A stretch of 64,000 nucleotides of DNA from Nepenthes gracilis (lineage: Eukaryota; Streptophyta; Magnoliopsida; Caryophyllales; Nepenthaceae). The notes under the pieces were generated by a model that was not told where the DNA came from, searched no databases, and saw only the letters and a program-made list of their open reading frames with translations. This document shows positions 25,540 to 38,179 of this stretch, piece by piece. Each line of letters starts with the position of its first letter. The first letter of the stretch is position 1. Position numbers and translations under genes: made by a program. Location of the stretch: NCBI GenBank assembly GCA_033239525.1, contig BSYO01000016.1, forward strand, positions 1,302,001 to 1,366,000. Reading direction: 5' to 3'.

Positions 25540-26351
25540 TGCATGTATATTTATAACCCAAATTGTGAGGATCTCCACAAATTTGCCTCCTTTCTTTTAG
25601 TTTTTTTAAAAATTCCGACAAGCTTCGAACATGATGAGATGCATTTGCAAATACTTTTTCGTTTGAAATGTTTTATTTATATTTTATATTTTTTGATAAC
25701 TATAAAGTATAAAATGGTAAAGTTAAAATGTAAATGTTGGTTGATAGATAAAAAATTTATTATATTAAATTTTTTCTTAATTTATTATATTATATCATTA
25801 TTTTTCTTCTACTATAATAATTTGTTAAAAATGTTATAACCTAACTCATTACTCATTTATATTGATTCAATTGTAAACTTTCCTATGAAAATTTTTAGGT
25901 GAAAAAAAAAGAAATAAATTGCTAATTTAATATAAATTAGAGTTATGCATCAATTAAAAAAATATTAAACCACGATTTTAGTTAGTATGTTTCCATCATA
26001 TCATGCCTTCACTTGTAGAAAAATAGAATGTCACTGTGTCAATATCACACATGTATCCATGTCCATGCTTCTAAGGAATGTGTTGTGAATTTGCTTCCTG
26101 AGATTTTAATTTTTACAAATCACGTGAGCTGTCTTTTGGAATCATAAAAAACTATTCCAATGTTATGGGCATATTCAATGTTATTGACATTAGCAACCAA
26201 CTTTGGTTGCCAAATCTTCAGAGTTTTTTGAAGATATGGACAAAATTTTAAAGAGTAAGAGAAAAATAGAAGCAATTTTGAAGTTTTTGTTTACAGTTTT
26301 GAGGTTTCTGTCATAGCAACGCTCTTTTAGTTATGAGAGAAGGGGGAGGAA

Positions 26352-27180
26352 TGTTGGGATTCAACTATGGCATAATGGAAAAATCAAATCCCTGGTTAAC
26401 ATCAATCAATCTTCTCTTTTGATTGAACATGAGAGGCAACAAAGAATAAGTAACTAAGCATACAAATTATATAATAATTTTATGTGGAAACTTTTCTCAA
26501 TTAAGAGAAAACTATGGGACATTTTGTCTGAACAGTATCCACTATAATGATATTTGATTACAAAATAATCCCTTCTGAGAGCTTCATCAAAATAACCCAT
26601 GTGAATAACAAGCTAATTATAACTGTCACACACTTAACCAAAACGAGCAAATGTAACGAGAAAATAAATAACCAATATGTAATGCGTTCTATAATTGAAG
26701 GTAAAATAATATGTCCAAACTTATCGAATGATAGAATTCAAATTGGATTTGAAACAAATGCCCAAATCTTTCCATTCTTCTCTTTTCTCCATTTTTTCTC
26801 CTCATGTGGCACTTCTTGCATCGAAAAAATGGTTCTTAGAATTAACTCTAAAAATGAAATGCAAGCTTTCATATCACCACTGGCACACGAGTGCCTATCA
26901 TGCACGCATCATGCTTGACTCTTTCGAGCACCCCACACAAATACACCCTTTAGGCGCGTGTTAGGCGTTGAGTGCCACTTATTTATACGCACATGCGTTC
27001 TTCAAGCATACATCAAACACTAAATAATGCCCATATTGATACATTTACCCATCATGTGCCCCTCATGCACCAATCTTTCATTGAAATCCTTCGCTAAAAG
27101 AAATCCTCATGCAAATATCGAGCAAAAATGACATGTTCAATTAATGTAAAACTCGTAAAAAAATTAACCAAAATCTAACA
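26352..27180. mobile_element. Possible solo LTR
   Basis: Starts TGTTGGGATT and ends AATCTAACA, so it has TG...CA ends in an imperfect inverted repeat, a common LTR layout, with length 829 bp. The 5-bp flanks (AGGAA and ATTAT) do not match, so no target-site duplication supports it. The 123-codon plus-strand frame inside (26547-26918) shows no known domain. Confidence 0.35.
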
Positions 27181-27479
27181 ATTATCTAGCTAACTAAAGC
27201 GGTATACCCCCGTCCCTGTTCTCATCTCTCGACCTATCACATACCAAGACCTATGTAACTATGTAAAAATCATGGGAGATGTCCAACCACTAAGAGACAA
27301 GACTATACAGATATCCTACAAGACCTATAATGGAAAGAAATTTGTGGAACAAGTAAACCGTTATCTTGCACACTTGGATGCACACACCAATACATCCTCA
27401 AAGAGGTCATATATTCACATATTTAACTTTACAGATCTTCATGTTTACCCTTGATGTGTAACTTAGATTTGAATTCAGG

Positions 27480-28340
27480 TCCAAGAGCACTAAGATCCTA
27501 TGCACCATGATCCCAAACAAGAATTCAAAGGGATAGGACTGGGCTGTCCGATTTATTTGGTGACACTCAAGTCAGTAATTGAGTTAGAGAACAAAAGAGA
27601 AAAAGAGAGAATGTAGACTACTGGGGGATTTAACTTCAAGAACATTTTATGGGGAAGGGGTTTTCCAGGGGAGGGGAAGCTCCAGATTTACGTGCGACGA
27701 TGACATTGAAGGATCTTAAGATCTTTAGATCATAAGAAGTGAGATTGGTAGACGATTTTAACATGCCCTTACTTTGTTATGCGACTTCGTATTTATATAG
27801 GCATAAAGCTCATTATTCTGAGAGGTTGGTGACCATTTTCCAGAGAGGTTACTAAGGGTTCTCCTGAAGAGGAGTTCTTGGTCATTCTTACTTAAGAGGA
27901 GTTGCTAATCGTTCTAATTGGTTGCTAGAGTGAACTACTAGTATGCACATTTAAGATTGTATCTTGGAGATCTACTCCTGACCATGGAATAAAAGATTGT
28001 GTATGTTCAGGTCACTGATGAGTCATTGTCAAGAAATCTAGAAATCAGCTAAGTACAGAGAGTCAATTGTTAAGCTTGACAGTCCGCCTATCCTTAGCAT
28101 GCCTATACTGGTCTTCACCAGTCTACTCCTAGTGTAGCCACGCTCTGACTTTTTTTAGTTATCTAGTAACCCAGGCACTCAACATATAGTCACCCGATTA
28201 ACAGCTAAAACATGAGAATTTGACCATAGATCAGGTAGCTGGCGACCCTATACTTGACAGCATGGACCCTTCTCAACTTGTTATCAATACGAATCAACAG
28301 GTTAGGGTCAGCTTGAATTTTAACTATCAACCCTTATTTC
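27480..28340. mobile_element. LTR-like remnant, weakly supported
   Basis: A moderately GC-rich block with a CGTATTTATATAGGCA box near 27790 and short local repeats (GAGAGGTT, GAGGAGTT). It resembles other LTR-like islands in this window. No coding domain or partner copy is visible. Confidence 0.25.
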
Positions 28341-29400
28341 ACAATTTTCCAACTTAAATAATAAGTTATTTTGACATACTAAGGCATCTCATTTCCGCAG
28401 CAGTTATCTGTAATTCCCAAAATAAAATCACTACTATCGTAAGAAAGATTAAAACAAAGGCTCAAGTAACAAGCAGAGATGATGAGCACTGAACCCCTCA
28501 GCTTGAACATGTACAAGATCGTGCAGCATGGAAAAAGAGTAGTTCTATCAACCATTTCACCAAACTGTTTCCTCCATCAAACTATTGATAATTCTGAGAC
28601 TTTGTTAAGCTACAAACAAAATCAGCCTCACTGTCAGAAACTGAACCATGCTATTTATCTGTAAGAAAAGGGTTTGGGGTTGATGTTGCAGCTGATGATG
28701 ATGAATCGGAATTTCTCAAACTGAGTTTTCTAATGTTTCAGAGTGGCAAATGGAGCCATTTTGTAGATTAAGAGGTGACTTAGATGATGCTAATTATAAG
28801 AAAACTTCTCAGGTTTGGTTATCAATCAAAGTATAGAGTTTAGTAAATTTTTTTGAAAAGACATTGAATCATGTAGATCGGAAGAATCAGAAGCACCAAA
28901 GGACAAGGGAAAGAAGGCTAAAAGAGGGAAAATTCTGAGCTAGATTCGTTTCCAGTTTTCTTTTATTAATTATTTATTACTCTTCTGTATTCTGTTTTCT
29001 ATTTTAATTTAGGTGAGGGCTGCCTTCTTGTGCCTTTTGGCCTGGGTGGTATACTCTTTTTAGGGTTCTTATTTGGGCCTTTTATTATTTGTTTTTGGTG
29101 CAGGATTACATCATTTTTCCCCTTTTATTTTCCAGAAACTATTCCTTTTTGGGACAGAGTTTTCAAATTGGGCAAACTATGATTGGATGAGAATTTTTCA
29201 AAAGGACTTGATGACAGTTCAGTTGAATTTTGATGTTTTATTTGCTTTCTTTCCTTTCCTTTTTCTCGTACAGGGTTATTTTATTTGGCTTATTTCTTTC
29301 TGTGAAATTCAGTCAATTGGTGTCTGGTCTGGTTTCATGTTGTTTTTTCCTCTTCAATTGTATATATTGTACTCGGAAACCACCCTCCCTAGTGCATGGA
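28340..29400. other. Intergenic stretch with weak coding-like patches
   Basis: Near 28870-28940 the plus strand reads SEESEAPKDKGKKAKRGK before a stop, a lysine-rich tail-like string, followed by T-rich sequence resembling a 3' UTR. No upstream exon with a known domain was found. The T-rich frame at 29073-29528 runs into a MITE and is not a gene. Confidence 0.2.
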
Positions 29401-29401
29401 T

Positions 29402-29643
29402 CATAGATGGAAATATCGGCTTATACGTATTGGTGTCGGGCCCTATGAATACATATATTTTCAATACCGCGATAATATCGTTGATATATTACTATATCAG
29501 TGATATATCGGTCAATATACTCTTGTAAGCTTATGATTTACATATTTTTTTCTTCCAATATATTTGATATGGAGACGTATAATCCGATATGTCTGATACC
29601 GATATAATCGTGACTGATACCGGTACTGATATTTTCATCTATG
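29402..29643 (+). mobile_element. MITE-like inverted-repeat element, copy 4 (best-preserved ends)
   Basis: Outer ends are CATAGATG and CATCTATG, a perfect 8-bp inverted repeat, continuing as GAAATATCGGC versus CGGTACTGATATTTTC. The hallmark TTGTAAGCTTATGATTTACA followed by TTCTTCCAATATAT is present. Length 242 bp. Intergenic. Confidence 0.75.
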
Positions 29644-30202
29644 GTGTGGATAGAATGAATTCACTTCTTACCAACTTTTTTTTAACAAAAAATAGATGGA
29701 AAACTTGATAAAGTTAATTGGGCACCCAAATCAACATGGAAGGACACAACTGTCACAAATTGATGGTTGGTCGATGACTTGGTGGTGAACAATTAAGTGA
29801 GGATCTCAGACAGAGGACAAAGTTGTAGAAATTAGATTTCTAGACTGATCGCCCAGTGAAGATGCCTCTAATGCAATATAATGTTCATGAACTTTAGACA
29901 ATACAGCTTTATTCAAACCTCACCACTTAATGGAGTATTTTGTCTATATGACTATTCCATAAACTCAGTAATTATTTGCTTCCATAAATCAAGCAAATTT
30001 TGTACAGAAGAATGCCACAAATGCCCACCATGACCCAAATGAAGAATGAATCAAGCATCATAAACACAAATAGAGTTCAAATGATGACAAATGAAAGGAA
30101 ATACCATAAAAGTACACATTAATAAAGAAACAAGTTATTCCAAAGCTATAGCAGCAAGCTGTGGATTGCAATAATCCATAGAAATTATATAATGCTCAGC
30201 AT

Positions 30203-30432
30203 CATGGATGAAAATATCAACAACAACATTGGTATCGGATAATATTGGAAAGAAAAAAATTCTATAAATCGTATGCTGACAGTACTAAATTAACCGATAT
30301 TTTAAACATCAGTCTATCACGATATATCGCCGATATAGAATTATCTCATGATATTGCCATGGCATCAAAAAATATTGATATTTAAGGACCCCGATAGATA
30401 ACGATATATATTGGCCGATATTTGCATCAATG
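30203..30432 (-). mobile_element. MITE-like inverted-repeat element, copy 5 (just 3' of SYS1)
   Basis: Starts CATGGATGAAAATATC and ends CCGATATTTGCATCAATG. The hallmark is on the minus strand. It lies 58 bases beyond the SYS1 stop codon, so it may be part of the SYS1 3' UTR. Confidence 0.7.
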
Positions 30433-30490
30433 CTTAGAACAAGATGGAAAGATAAGGCTCTTTTGGAAGTCAAAGACATAGAAGAGATAT

Positions 30491-32810
30491 CTACTTACTT
30501 GAGCGGAACCGGGTGATGGGAATCTCTCGTAATTCACGTCTTATGCACAAATACTCGCCAAGCAAAGCCATCATTGCAAGTCCTGTAACGTTCACGACCC
30601 ACCATGTGATGGAGGAAGGCCACCCGCCATATATATAACATATGAAAAGATGAATGATATAAAGGGTGGCTGAGAAATCTAAGCACTTCTTTGCCCTCTC
30701 AATCAGATAAACCATGTAGCCAGCTCTGCTCAAAGAAGAAAAATTCAAAAATTAGATCTTCCAGAACTCTTTATGCCCATCTATTTCCTATAATAGATAT
30801 TTAACTAAGTACAGAAGTATAAGAAAAAAATGCACCAAAAATGAGTTTGCACTTAGGATATACAACGTAAAAGCCAAAAAAAAAAAGAAGAATTTCAATA
30901 GAAGAAAGAGCATATGAGTACACATCCGAGGACAACATGCTCTCAAAGAGGTGTGCAATCTTCAAAAAAGGAAAGCAATGAATAATTACTGAAACAAAGG
31001 TCTCATATGTCTCCCACGATCTGATAGTAACACTGATCCTATGATAAACCAAATGAACAACTTTGTACAACAATGATAAAGGAGGATATAAAAATATCAG
31101 TATCGATATTAATTGCGATTATATCGGTATCAGACATATTAGATAATATACATCGGTATTGAATATATCAAAGAAAAAAAAAATAAAAAATTGTAAGTTG
31201 CAGAGTAATATTGGCTGATATAATCTATATATCATCGATACGAAAATATATTACAATATTATTATAGTATCAAAAATATTGGTATTGAAGAGCCTGATAT
31301 CGATACATATTGGCTGATATTTATAATATCAACTAATATTTGCATCAATTGGGATGACCTTATCTCCAAAAAAAATGCATCCTATTTTGACCAAATCAAA
31401 TCCAAAAAAAAAAAATAAAGCTACAACAATGCTCCTAATCACCTTCCTCTACTCATCCGCACAAAATCCCAAATATCAATTGAAAGCAATCTTTCATCAG
31501 AAAATGCGCACACTGAAAAAACGAACTATGGAAGGTTCATATATAACCAATCACATAAGGATGAACAACGTATTATAATATTATTCACCATCCCAATAAA
31601 ATGGTTTAATTACCCATAAACCTTAGATTAAAGTTTAATTGCCCATCTGAAAATTTGAAAGTCTCTGCCTCCAAAGGAATCACATTAAAGCAAAAGAATT
31701 GCTTTCCACATCCAAATATTTCAACACAGACAAAAAATTACTAACTAGTCTACAGCACCTGTTTGATGATATCAGAAGGACTGCAGGAGCTCAGGTTTCC
31801 AAGTCAAAATAACAAGAGTCAATGACTAAATCATTCCTGATTCCTCATCTTGCCTATGAAGGCAACAATGAAAGATATTGCCACATTTTAGAAATCCATC
31901 AGAGCAAATAATGGAACCTTTAGTATCAATTTCAGGTAGAAGTCCCACATTAATATAACGACAACATATTAAATGTGATAACAATCATTGTAGTTTCAAA
32001 AAAAAAAAAAAAAATAGCACCCCTACCAACAAAAAGAGTATATATTAGGATTTGGTTTTTTGGTCATCAGATTGAGAGGAACACAGGTAGCTTTGGAATT
32101 GGCTATGCCCTTGCTCATAGAGCTGTTATGGTCCTCCCAATAGGGAAGTTTTCCCATCTACCGTGCGGCCAAAATTAGAAGATAGATAGATAAATAGTGG
32201 ACATTGAGTATCTATTTTGAATCATTTGATATAATTCCCATTATTCATCGATTTAACTTCCAATACTGACTATTGGGTGCATGTGACAACCTATGATTGT
32301 GGAGAACCTTCACAGTATTCCCTTGCCCCAAGCTAATGACCTGAGTTCAATACCACCAACTCCTCCCCCACCCCCACCCCGGGAAATAAAAAAGCAAAAA
32401 AACAAAATTATCATGACACTCCTTCCAGAGAGAATCTCACTAGCAGCACTCTTATGCTAAAATTTGAAAATACTTTCTTTTTGTTCTGATCATGGAATCG
32501 GAAACACTGTCTAATATTTAACACACACAACACACACACACACACACAAAAGGAACATGGCCGAGAGTAAAACGGGGACTGCTTACCCTGCTACAGCGCT
32601 GAGCATAAATGAAGCGATCACACCCCAACCGGTGACAGTAGAAGCCGTGACGGTGGCGAAATCGAAGAAATAGACGAGACTCATCCTAGATACCCGCGTA
32701 CCAACAAGAACCGCCATGAATAGCCCCAGTGTTAGGTAGTACAAACATTGAAGGCAAACGATTTGCGCAACAATGAGCCACGGATCCCATACTACCGCAC
32801 CATAGAACAT
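30491..32810 (-). CDS. SYS1: SYS1-like Golgi integral membrane protein
   Basis: Small polytopic Golgi membrane protein. In yeast and animals SYS1 recruits the Arl3/ARFRP1 GTPase to the trans-Golgi, and the plant protein is inferred to do likewise. Two coding exons, 32587-32810 and 30491-30725, give 459 bases, 152 aa plus stop, the usual plant length. The start MFYGAVVWDPWLIVAQIVCL and the segments LYYLTLGLFMAVLVGTRVS, YGGWPSSITWW and LGEYLCIRREL are typical of the family; about four membrane helices are visible. The splice GCAGG/GTAAGC to GAGCAG/AGCTGG restores a continuous VAGAGYM. The 1.86-kb intron holds MITE copy 6. The start is the only ATG that gives the family N-terminus. Confidence 0.93.
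31080..31352 (-). mobile_element. MITE-like inverted-repeat element, copy 6 (SYS1 intron)
   Basis: Starts GGAGGATATAAAAATATCAG and ends CTAATATTTGCATCAATTG. The hallmark is on the minus strand (AAATTGTAAGTTGCAGAG on plus). More decayed than copy 4. Confidence 0.6.
32521..32548. repeat. (CA)n microsatellite
   Basis: Near-perfect CA run in the SYS1 intron, about 40 bases from the exon 1 donor site. Confidence 0.9.
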
Positions 32811-33530
32811 GACTTTTGAAAACCCTAACGCCGCTTCTCTTGCACACTCAGATCAACCAATCCAATTCAACAATAAGTATCTCGATTCCTCAAATAAAAG
32901 AACAATTAGAACCCATAATATAGTAAACTCGCAGCTAAAACAAACAGATCTTGCAGAAATCGAATCGGATTTCTCGAATAGAGCAAAAAAACAATTCCCA
33001 ATGGAAATTTTGAGATACAAGAAAATAAGAAGAGCCAGGCTGGACTCGTGATTCCCGAAGCTGAGAATTGACGGTAGGTTCAATGGGATTTTGAATTTTG
33101 ATAATCTGATGGCCGTAGAAGGATCATATTCAACTTAGGTCTCAATCAAAATCAAGACAGGATTGAAAGTAAAGCAGGAGGGAGAAGTTATGCTGCCAGT
33201 AGAAGAGCAATCACTGACCGTTGAGATGGCCGATCAAAGGGAGGTCGGACTTCGTGGCATCGGCGTCACATTCCTCATGCTGAGAACTGAAGATACGTAC
33301 ATTTTTTATTACCTGAAAATTATGCTCATAACCAAGTTGATCGCACCACCCCCCCTCGCAGTGGATTGCTGAATTTGCAAATGTTTAATAATTATAATAT
33401 TATCTAATTATTTTGAAAGAATATTAAATTATTTAACTATTTAAATCCTTATGATTATGTATATCTTTTTTTATTAAAATAACATTCTATTATTTTAAAT
33501 ATATATTATTCGATATCGCTTAAAATAATA
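32811..33530. other. SYS1 upstream region
   Basis: 5' leader and promoter of SYS1 are expected here. The short plus-strand frames (32809-33051, 33163-33372) have no recognisable domain. No clear TATA box was identified. Confidence 0.3.
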
Positions 33531-33539
33531 TCGATCGAA

Positions 33540-34080
33540 CTGATTAATATAAAAAGTCTAGAAATAACAAGTTCAGCAAGAAAAAAGAATCAATTGGCTC
33601 AGTTGATCCAAGTCCATATATTAAATTCAACCCTAATTAGAAAAAAAACTAAAACGAACGGTCAAATGACTGATTGGCTAAATGACTAAATGTCTAAATA
33701 GCTAAAAGACAAAGAAAAGATAGGACGAAAGATGTGAATAGTTGGATATTTAGATAATAAATCGAATGATCAATTTGATCGAACGATTGATTATATTGAA
33801 TGGTTAGATAAACTAAGGGGTTGATTTAATCGAACAGTTATATTAAATGGGTAGTTAATATATCTTATAGTTAATATAGGTAAGAAATTCCTTATTAATT
33901 TCAAACACTCAGCATAACCGTTAGAGAAACTATCTCAAGAAAACCATTCGTTCAGTGTATATAATAAGGTTGAATTATTGGTTCTCAACTAACATAAATA
34001 CTTAGCTTGTGATTACTTATTTCTCTTTAAAAAACTGTCGTTAATTGATAGTATAATTATAAATACGCTTATTTTTATAA
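33540..34080. mobile_element. LTR- or TRIM-like remnant, weakly supported
   Basis: Contains imperfect internal repeats (AATGACTGATTGGCTAAATG, then ACTAAATGTCTAAATAGCTA) and a segment with TATATAATAAGGTTG followed by GGTTCTCAACTAAC. No coding region, no identified ends. Confidence 0.2.
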
Positions 34081-34639
34081 AACAATGGGAGAAAAAAGCC
34101 TCAGAAAATAAGTATAGAGATTTTGCCATCTTATCATTTGATTATTCGTAAATTACAGATAATTTGTCAAGCCCAATTGATTGAATAGAAAATCACGATA
34201 TTAATTTTATCATATACAAACAAATGGGCAACCTTTGCCACCACTTTTGAATCTTTATGGACTAAAAATTGTAGCTGCCAAGTTCTTCTCTTTTGATCTC
34301 GGGTTAACCCATCTAATCCCTTGGCTCCCATGACGGCATGCCCCCGATGGCAAAATTTTGAAATTTATTCATTAATATTTAATTAAACCAATTATTAACT
34401 CAATTAACATCAGTCTTAACACTCAAAATAAAGTTTACATAATTCTAAAAATTTAAATAAATATCGAATGTGAACCCGTATTTAAATGTCAAAAGACGAC
34501 CCGAAATAACATAATGACTTTTATCACAGAATCTGAAATACTGCGCCATCAAGTGGATTAAAAAAATAGTAATAATTTGACCGTGATATATTTTTAAAGA
34601 CAAGTATTTTATGGATATCATAGTACCCAAAAATTATAA

Positions 34640-36440
34640 CTCAACTATACTATTGAATGATAATCGAAACCGATTATATGGCCGACAAAAGCATCACAAC
34701 TTTTATGTAACATAAAAACCATTATTCAAATTAAAATTTAACGTCCTAAAGCTAATATTTTGGGCCATAATATAGCATTCAAATCATTCAAATATCTAAT
34801 TCTAATTTCTCAAATAGCTCTGTCGTCAATCATCCCTATGTGTGAGTTCTTAGCCACCATGGGAGTTAGCAAAAAAATAAAATAAGAGTAAACTAATTGC
34901 TCAATAATATATATAATTTTTTGATAATTAATATACAATTTATATTAAAAATATTGGAATGACCAATGAATAAAAATTTAGATACAAGGTCATGCAATTA
35001 TCATAATATTCATATATAAATTTTAAATTGTTAATATAGTTTCTTACTCTAAATAATGCACTATAAAAACATACTTGAATCATACTAATTCTTATTGACC
35101 AATGATTAGTATGGCCTCACAGACAAAATAGCAAAAAAATTAAAACTTGGGTTGTATATGTTTCAACATAATTAAAGGTCTTACGCTACTATTTAAGATT
35201 CGTAGATAGGTTGTTATACATATAACTTTTGTAGATAGGCAAAACAGCGCTTTTAACCCACGGATGTAGGTTTAAACATTGATTACTATTATAATATATT
35301 AGGACATATTATAATATATCACCGCAACTTACTACAATGGTCTGTATATAACAAATAAAAAATTCTACACAAATATAAATAAGTATTTATATTTGCTCAT
35401 ATTATAGAAAATATTCATAATCCTTTTATAAATTGTAGAGTTTTCTTTATAATTTTTATAAATACTTATCATGCAATATGTAAAAATTTTGCAGGAATTG
35501 GACTATGCAGATTTTTAACACATATATAAGCTATATTATAAAATTTTTAACATGTAGGACTGTTTATACAAAATTATAGAAAAAAAATTAGTAAAGATTT
35601 TGTGATTCTAATATTTTTTTTTCAATTGTCAACATGTAGGAATAAATTAATAAAATTTTAAAATATGTAAAATATATGTTTAGAGATTTTAAACATATAA
35701 GAATATTATATATGAATTTAAAGTAAACAAAAAATATTTAAATATGATTTTAAAACATGTATAAATTATAGTGTATAAAATCAGCTAAATTGTATAATGT
35801 GTATGGATTAAGACATTGATTTCATACAAATTATAGAGAAATAAGAGGAAAGTATATGCACATGAGGAATAAATATCTTAGATACTAAAATATAATATGT
35901 ATAAATATTTAAAATAATAAATACCTATAGAAATCAGAAAGAAAAATAACAAGAAAATTGGCTTAAAACACACTTATTTTGCTTTCAAAGTCATCAAAAT
36001 CTTCTTTGAATGGACTTCAAATATCTTCCTCTAATGTTTTCTTTCTCCTTCTCTATATTCTCTTCGTTTCATTTTCTCTTCTCTAAAAAATCTAATAAAA
36101 ATAATTAAAAATAAGTCGAATAGAACTTATATAGAAGACAGACGCATGTGAGTTCGTTAGACACATATCAAGCGCTAAAGCAAAATACTATAGCACACAA
36201 GTATCTCTCAGGTGCATATTGGATATGAGCAATTTGCTAAAAGTACACTCGAGTGTCGGTCAGGGTCCTTTAGGGCAACTCCTCCACCCAAAACATGCAG
36301 TATACGTGTCAGATATTAGTCAGGTGTTACTCAACCGATAGGATCTGATCCAAAACTAACTTTGATTTAAATGATCTTAAAATTTTTCTTTCTTAACTTA
36401 ATTAATCGTAATCAAAAATATAATCTAAAACTCACACCTT
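34640..36440 (+). repeat. Large AT-rich interspersed repeat, copy A
   Basis: Shares many blocks, in the same order, with 60950-63720. Examples: AACTAATTGCTC (34893) versus AACTAATTGCTC (60968); ATGATTAGTATGG versus ATGATTAGTAATGG; TACGCTACTATTTAAGAT (35182) versus the same at 62165; a CATATAACT segment before GCGCTTTTA versus GCCGCTTTTA; and a pyrimidine-rich CTTCTCT run near 36040 versus 63340. No protein domain is present, so this may be a non-autonomous element or a long LTR. Confidence 0.6.
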
Positions 36441-36599
36441 ACAACTCCACTCTTCAAACAGCCAAGAACAACTACAGTAGCATCTCATATCTCCCTACAA
36501 AATATTAGAAAAGCGACACTAGAAGAAGGGGGGCTGATAGGATTCAACATCGCACCCACCAGTGTGCAACTAGAACCACATTAAGTAAAGCTAGAGATC

Positions 36600-38175
36600 T
36601 AGTGTCTTACGTTCAACCACTCCCGGATAGCCAACAAATCATCAAAGAGTGAAAGGAATATCTCAAAGATGTCTAGACCAGCTCGACTGGTGGACCTGTG
36701 GTCCCCCAGGCCGAAAGATCCATCACGCCAACCCAAAAGTGAAAATAACAATACTGTGCAAAGACCAAACATCCATTTAATCAACAAAACATTTGGTTTA
36801 TAAGGCGACATTTGGATCATGATAAATTGAATGTCATTAAACAAATCATCTGGCAAACACTAACTATTTTTCTAATAACACTTAACACGGTACAATAATC
36901 TGGAAGAACTCTAGTCATGGAAATAAAACACATTATTAAACTTCTCCTTAAGAATATCGATCGGTTGTCACAAATCAGTCCAAAGTATAGCAATACCATC
37001 ATTGCCAATAGTAAAGTGAATCAATGATCTCAGATACACTTGAAGACCCAAGATCTTCCTTAAACTCCATGAGGCATTGCTAGGGTGTTGAGGGACAAAA
37101 AACACCTGTCTTTCAATCAGTACGAGTGAAACTAGTCAGTCCAAATCGAGTCCTTTCGAGATATGAGAATCCTCCACACCCAACAAGCCAATATATCCTT
37201 ATTCGAGGCCTTCACATTATGTAAGTTCAACTCCTCTTCTTTCTTAAGCTTATAATTATCAACCCAAGCCACTTTAGCTGCAAAACACCCCTCCCTACTA
37301 TTCATCTAGAGGAAATTCCTAAGAAGCAAGTCAATGTGTCTGAGAATAGCAGACGAGATGATGAAGATGGAGGTCCAATAAACATGAATGGTAGACAGGA
37401 TTGACCTAGTAGGTGGAAGTCTTCCCTCAAACGAAAGAGACTTATCTTTTCAGGCTGCAATGCATTGCAAAATGTGTTCTATAATCAGTTTGCAATCTTG
37501 AATCTTCAATCTGGAGGAGATAATGGAAAGGCCCAGATGCCAAACTGGTAAGGACCCTGTACAAAATCCAATTGAACTAGCAATGATAGCAATCACAACA
37601 TCCTCACAACCTCTACATCCTCACAACCACAGCAAAAGATCTCACTTGTTTGGGGGTTAGGACGAAGGCCTAAGATCCCTCCAAAGCGACGAAGGCAATT
37701 ATTCAAAACCCAAATAGAGAGCAAGTTTGCTTTAGCGAAAAACATTAAGTCGTCCACAAATGCAAGCATCATGGTCCTAGTAGCTTTACACTTTCGATGA
37801 TACCGAAAGTTAATATTGGCCTCAGCTTAAATAGAAAATCATACGTTACAATACTTCTATCGCGATTGTAAAGAGATAAGGGAAAGAGGGTTACTTTAAT
37901 GTAGGCCACAAGAGTTTGAAAGGACCGAGTAATTCTCCATTCACAAAAATAGGGTAGGATAAAGTGGTGATACACTGACTCATCGAATTAACCAATTGAT
38001 CCATCAAACCCATAGCGCATAGCAATCAATAGGAAAATCCAAACAACCGGGTCATGTGCTTTTTGGATATCAATCTTCAATACACATCTAGGCGGACCAT
38101 AGTCCAAATGATATCTATGAAGGAGCTTTTGCACTAGCAACCTAATGCTCTTGCCGTGGATAAATGTTGACCAGG
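36600..38175 (-). mobile_element. L1-type LINE remnant (reverse transcriptase, 3' part)
   Basis: The minus-strand translation from 38170 downward follows plant L1 reverse transcriptases despite stops and frameshifts: LLHRYHLDYGPPRCVLKID with IQKAHDPVVWIF (the family's KIDLxKAYDSVxW block), then HHFILPIFVNGELLGPFK, then a degraded YxDD-like region near 37760. Further down are GPYQFGIWAFPLS (the RYLGxPL block), CKLIIEHILQC, KSLSFEGRLPPTRSILSTI and HIDLLLRNFLW near 37310-37330. It is a truncated dead copy with no intact ORF. Confidence 0.7.
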
Positions 38176-38179
38176 AATT

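Noticed and set aside
26547..26918. 123-codon plus-strand frame
   Set aside because: Inside a probable solo LTR; composition is random-looking and no domain is seen.
29073..29528. 151-codon hydrophobic plus-strand frame
   Set aside because: Phenylalanine/leucine-rich because of T-rich DNA, and its end is MITE sequence.
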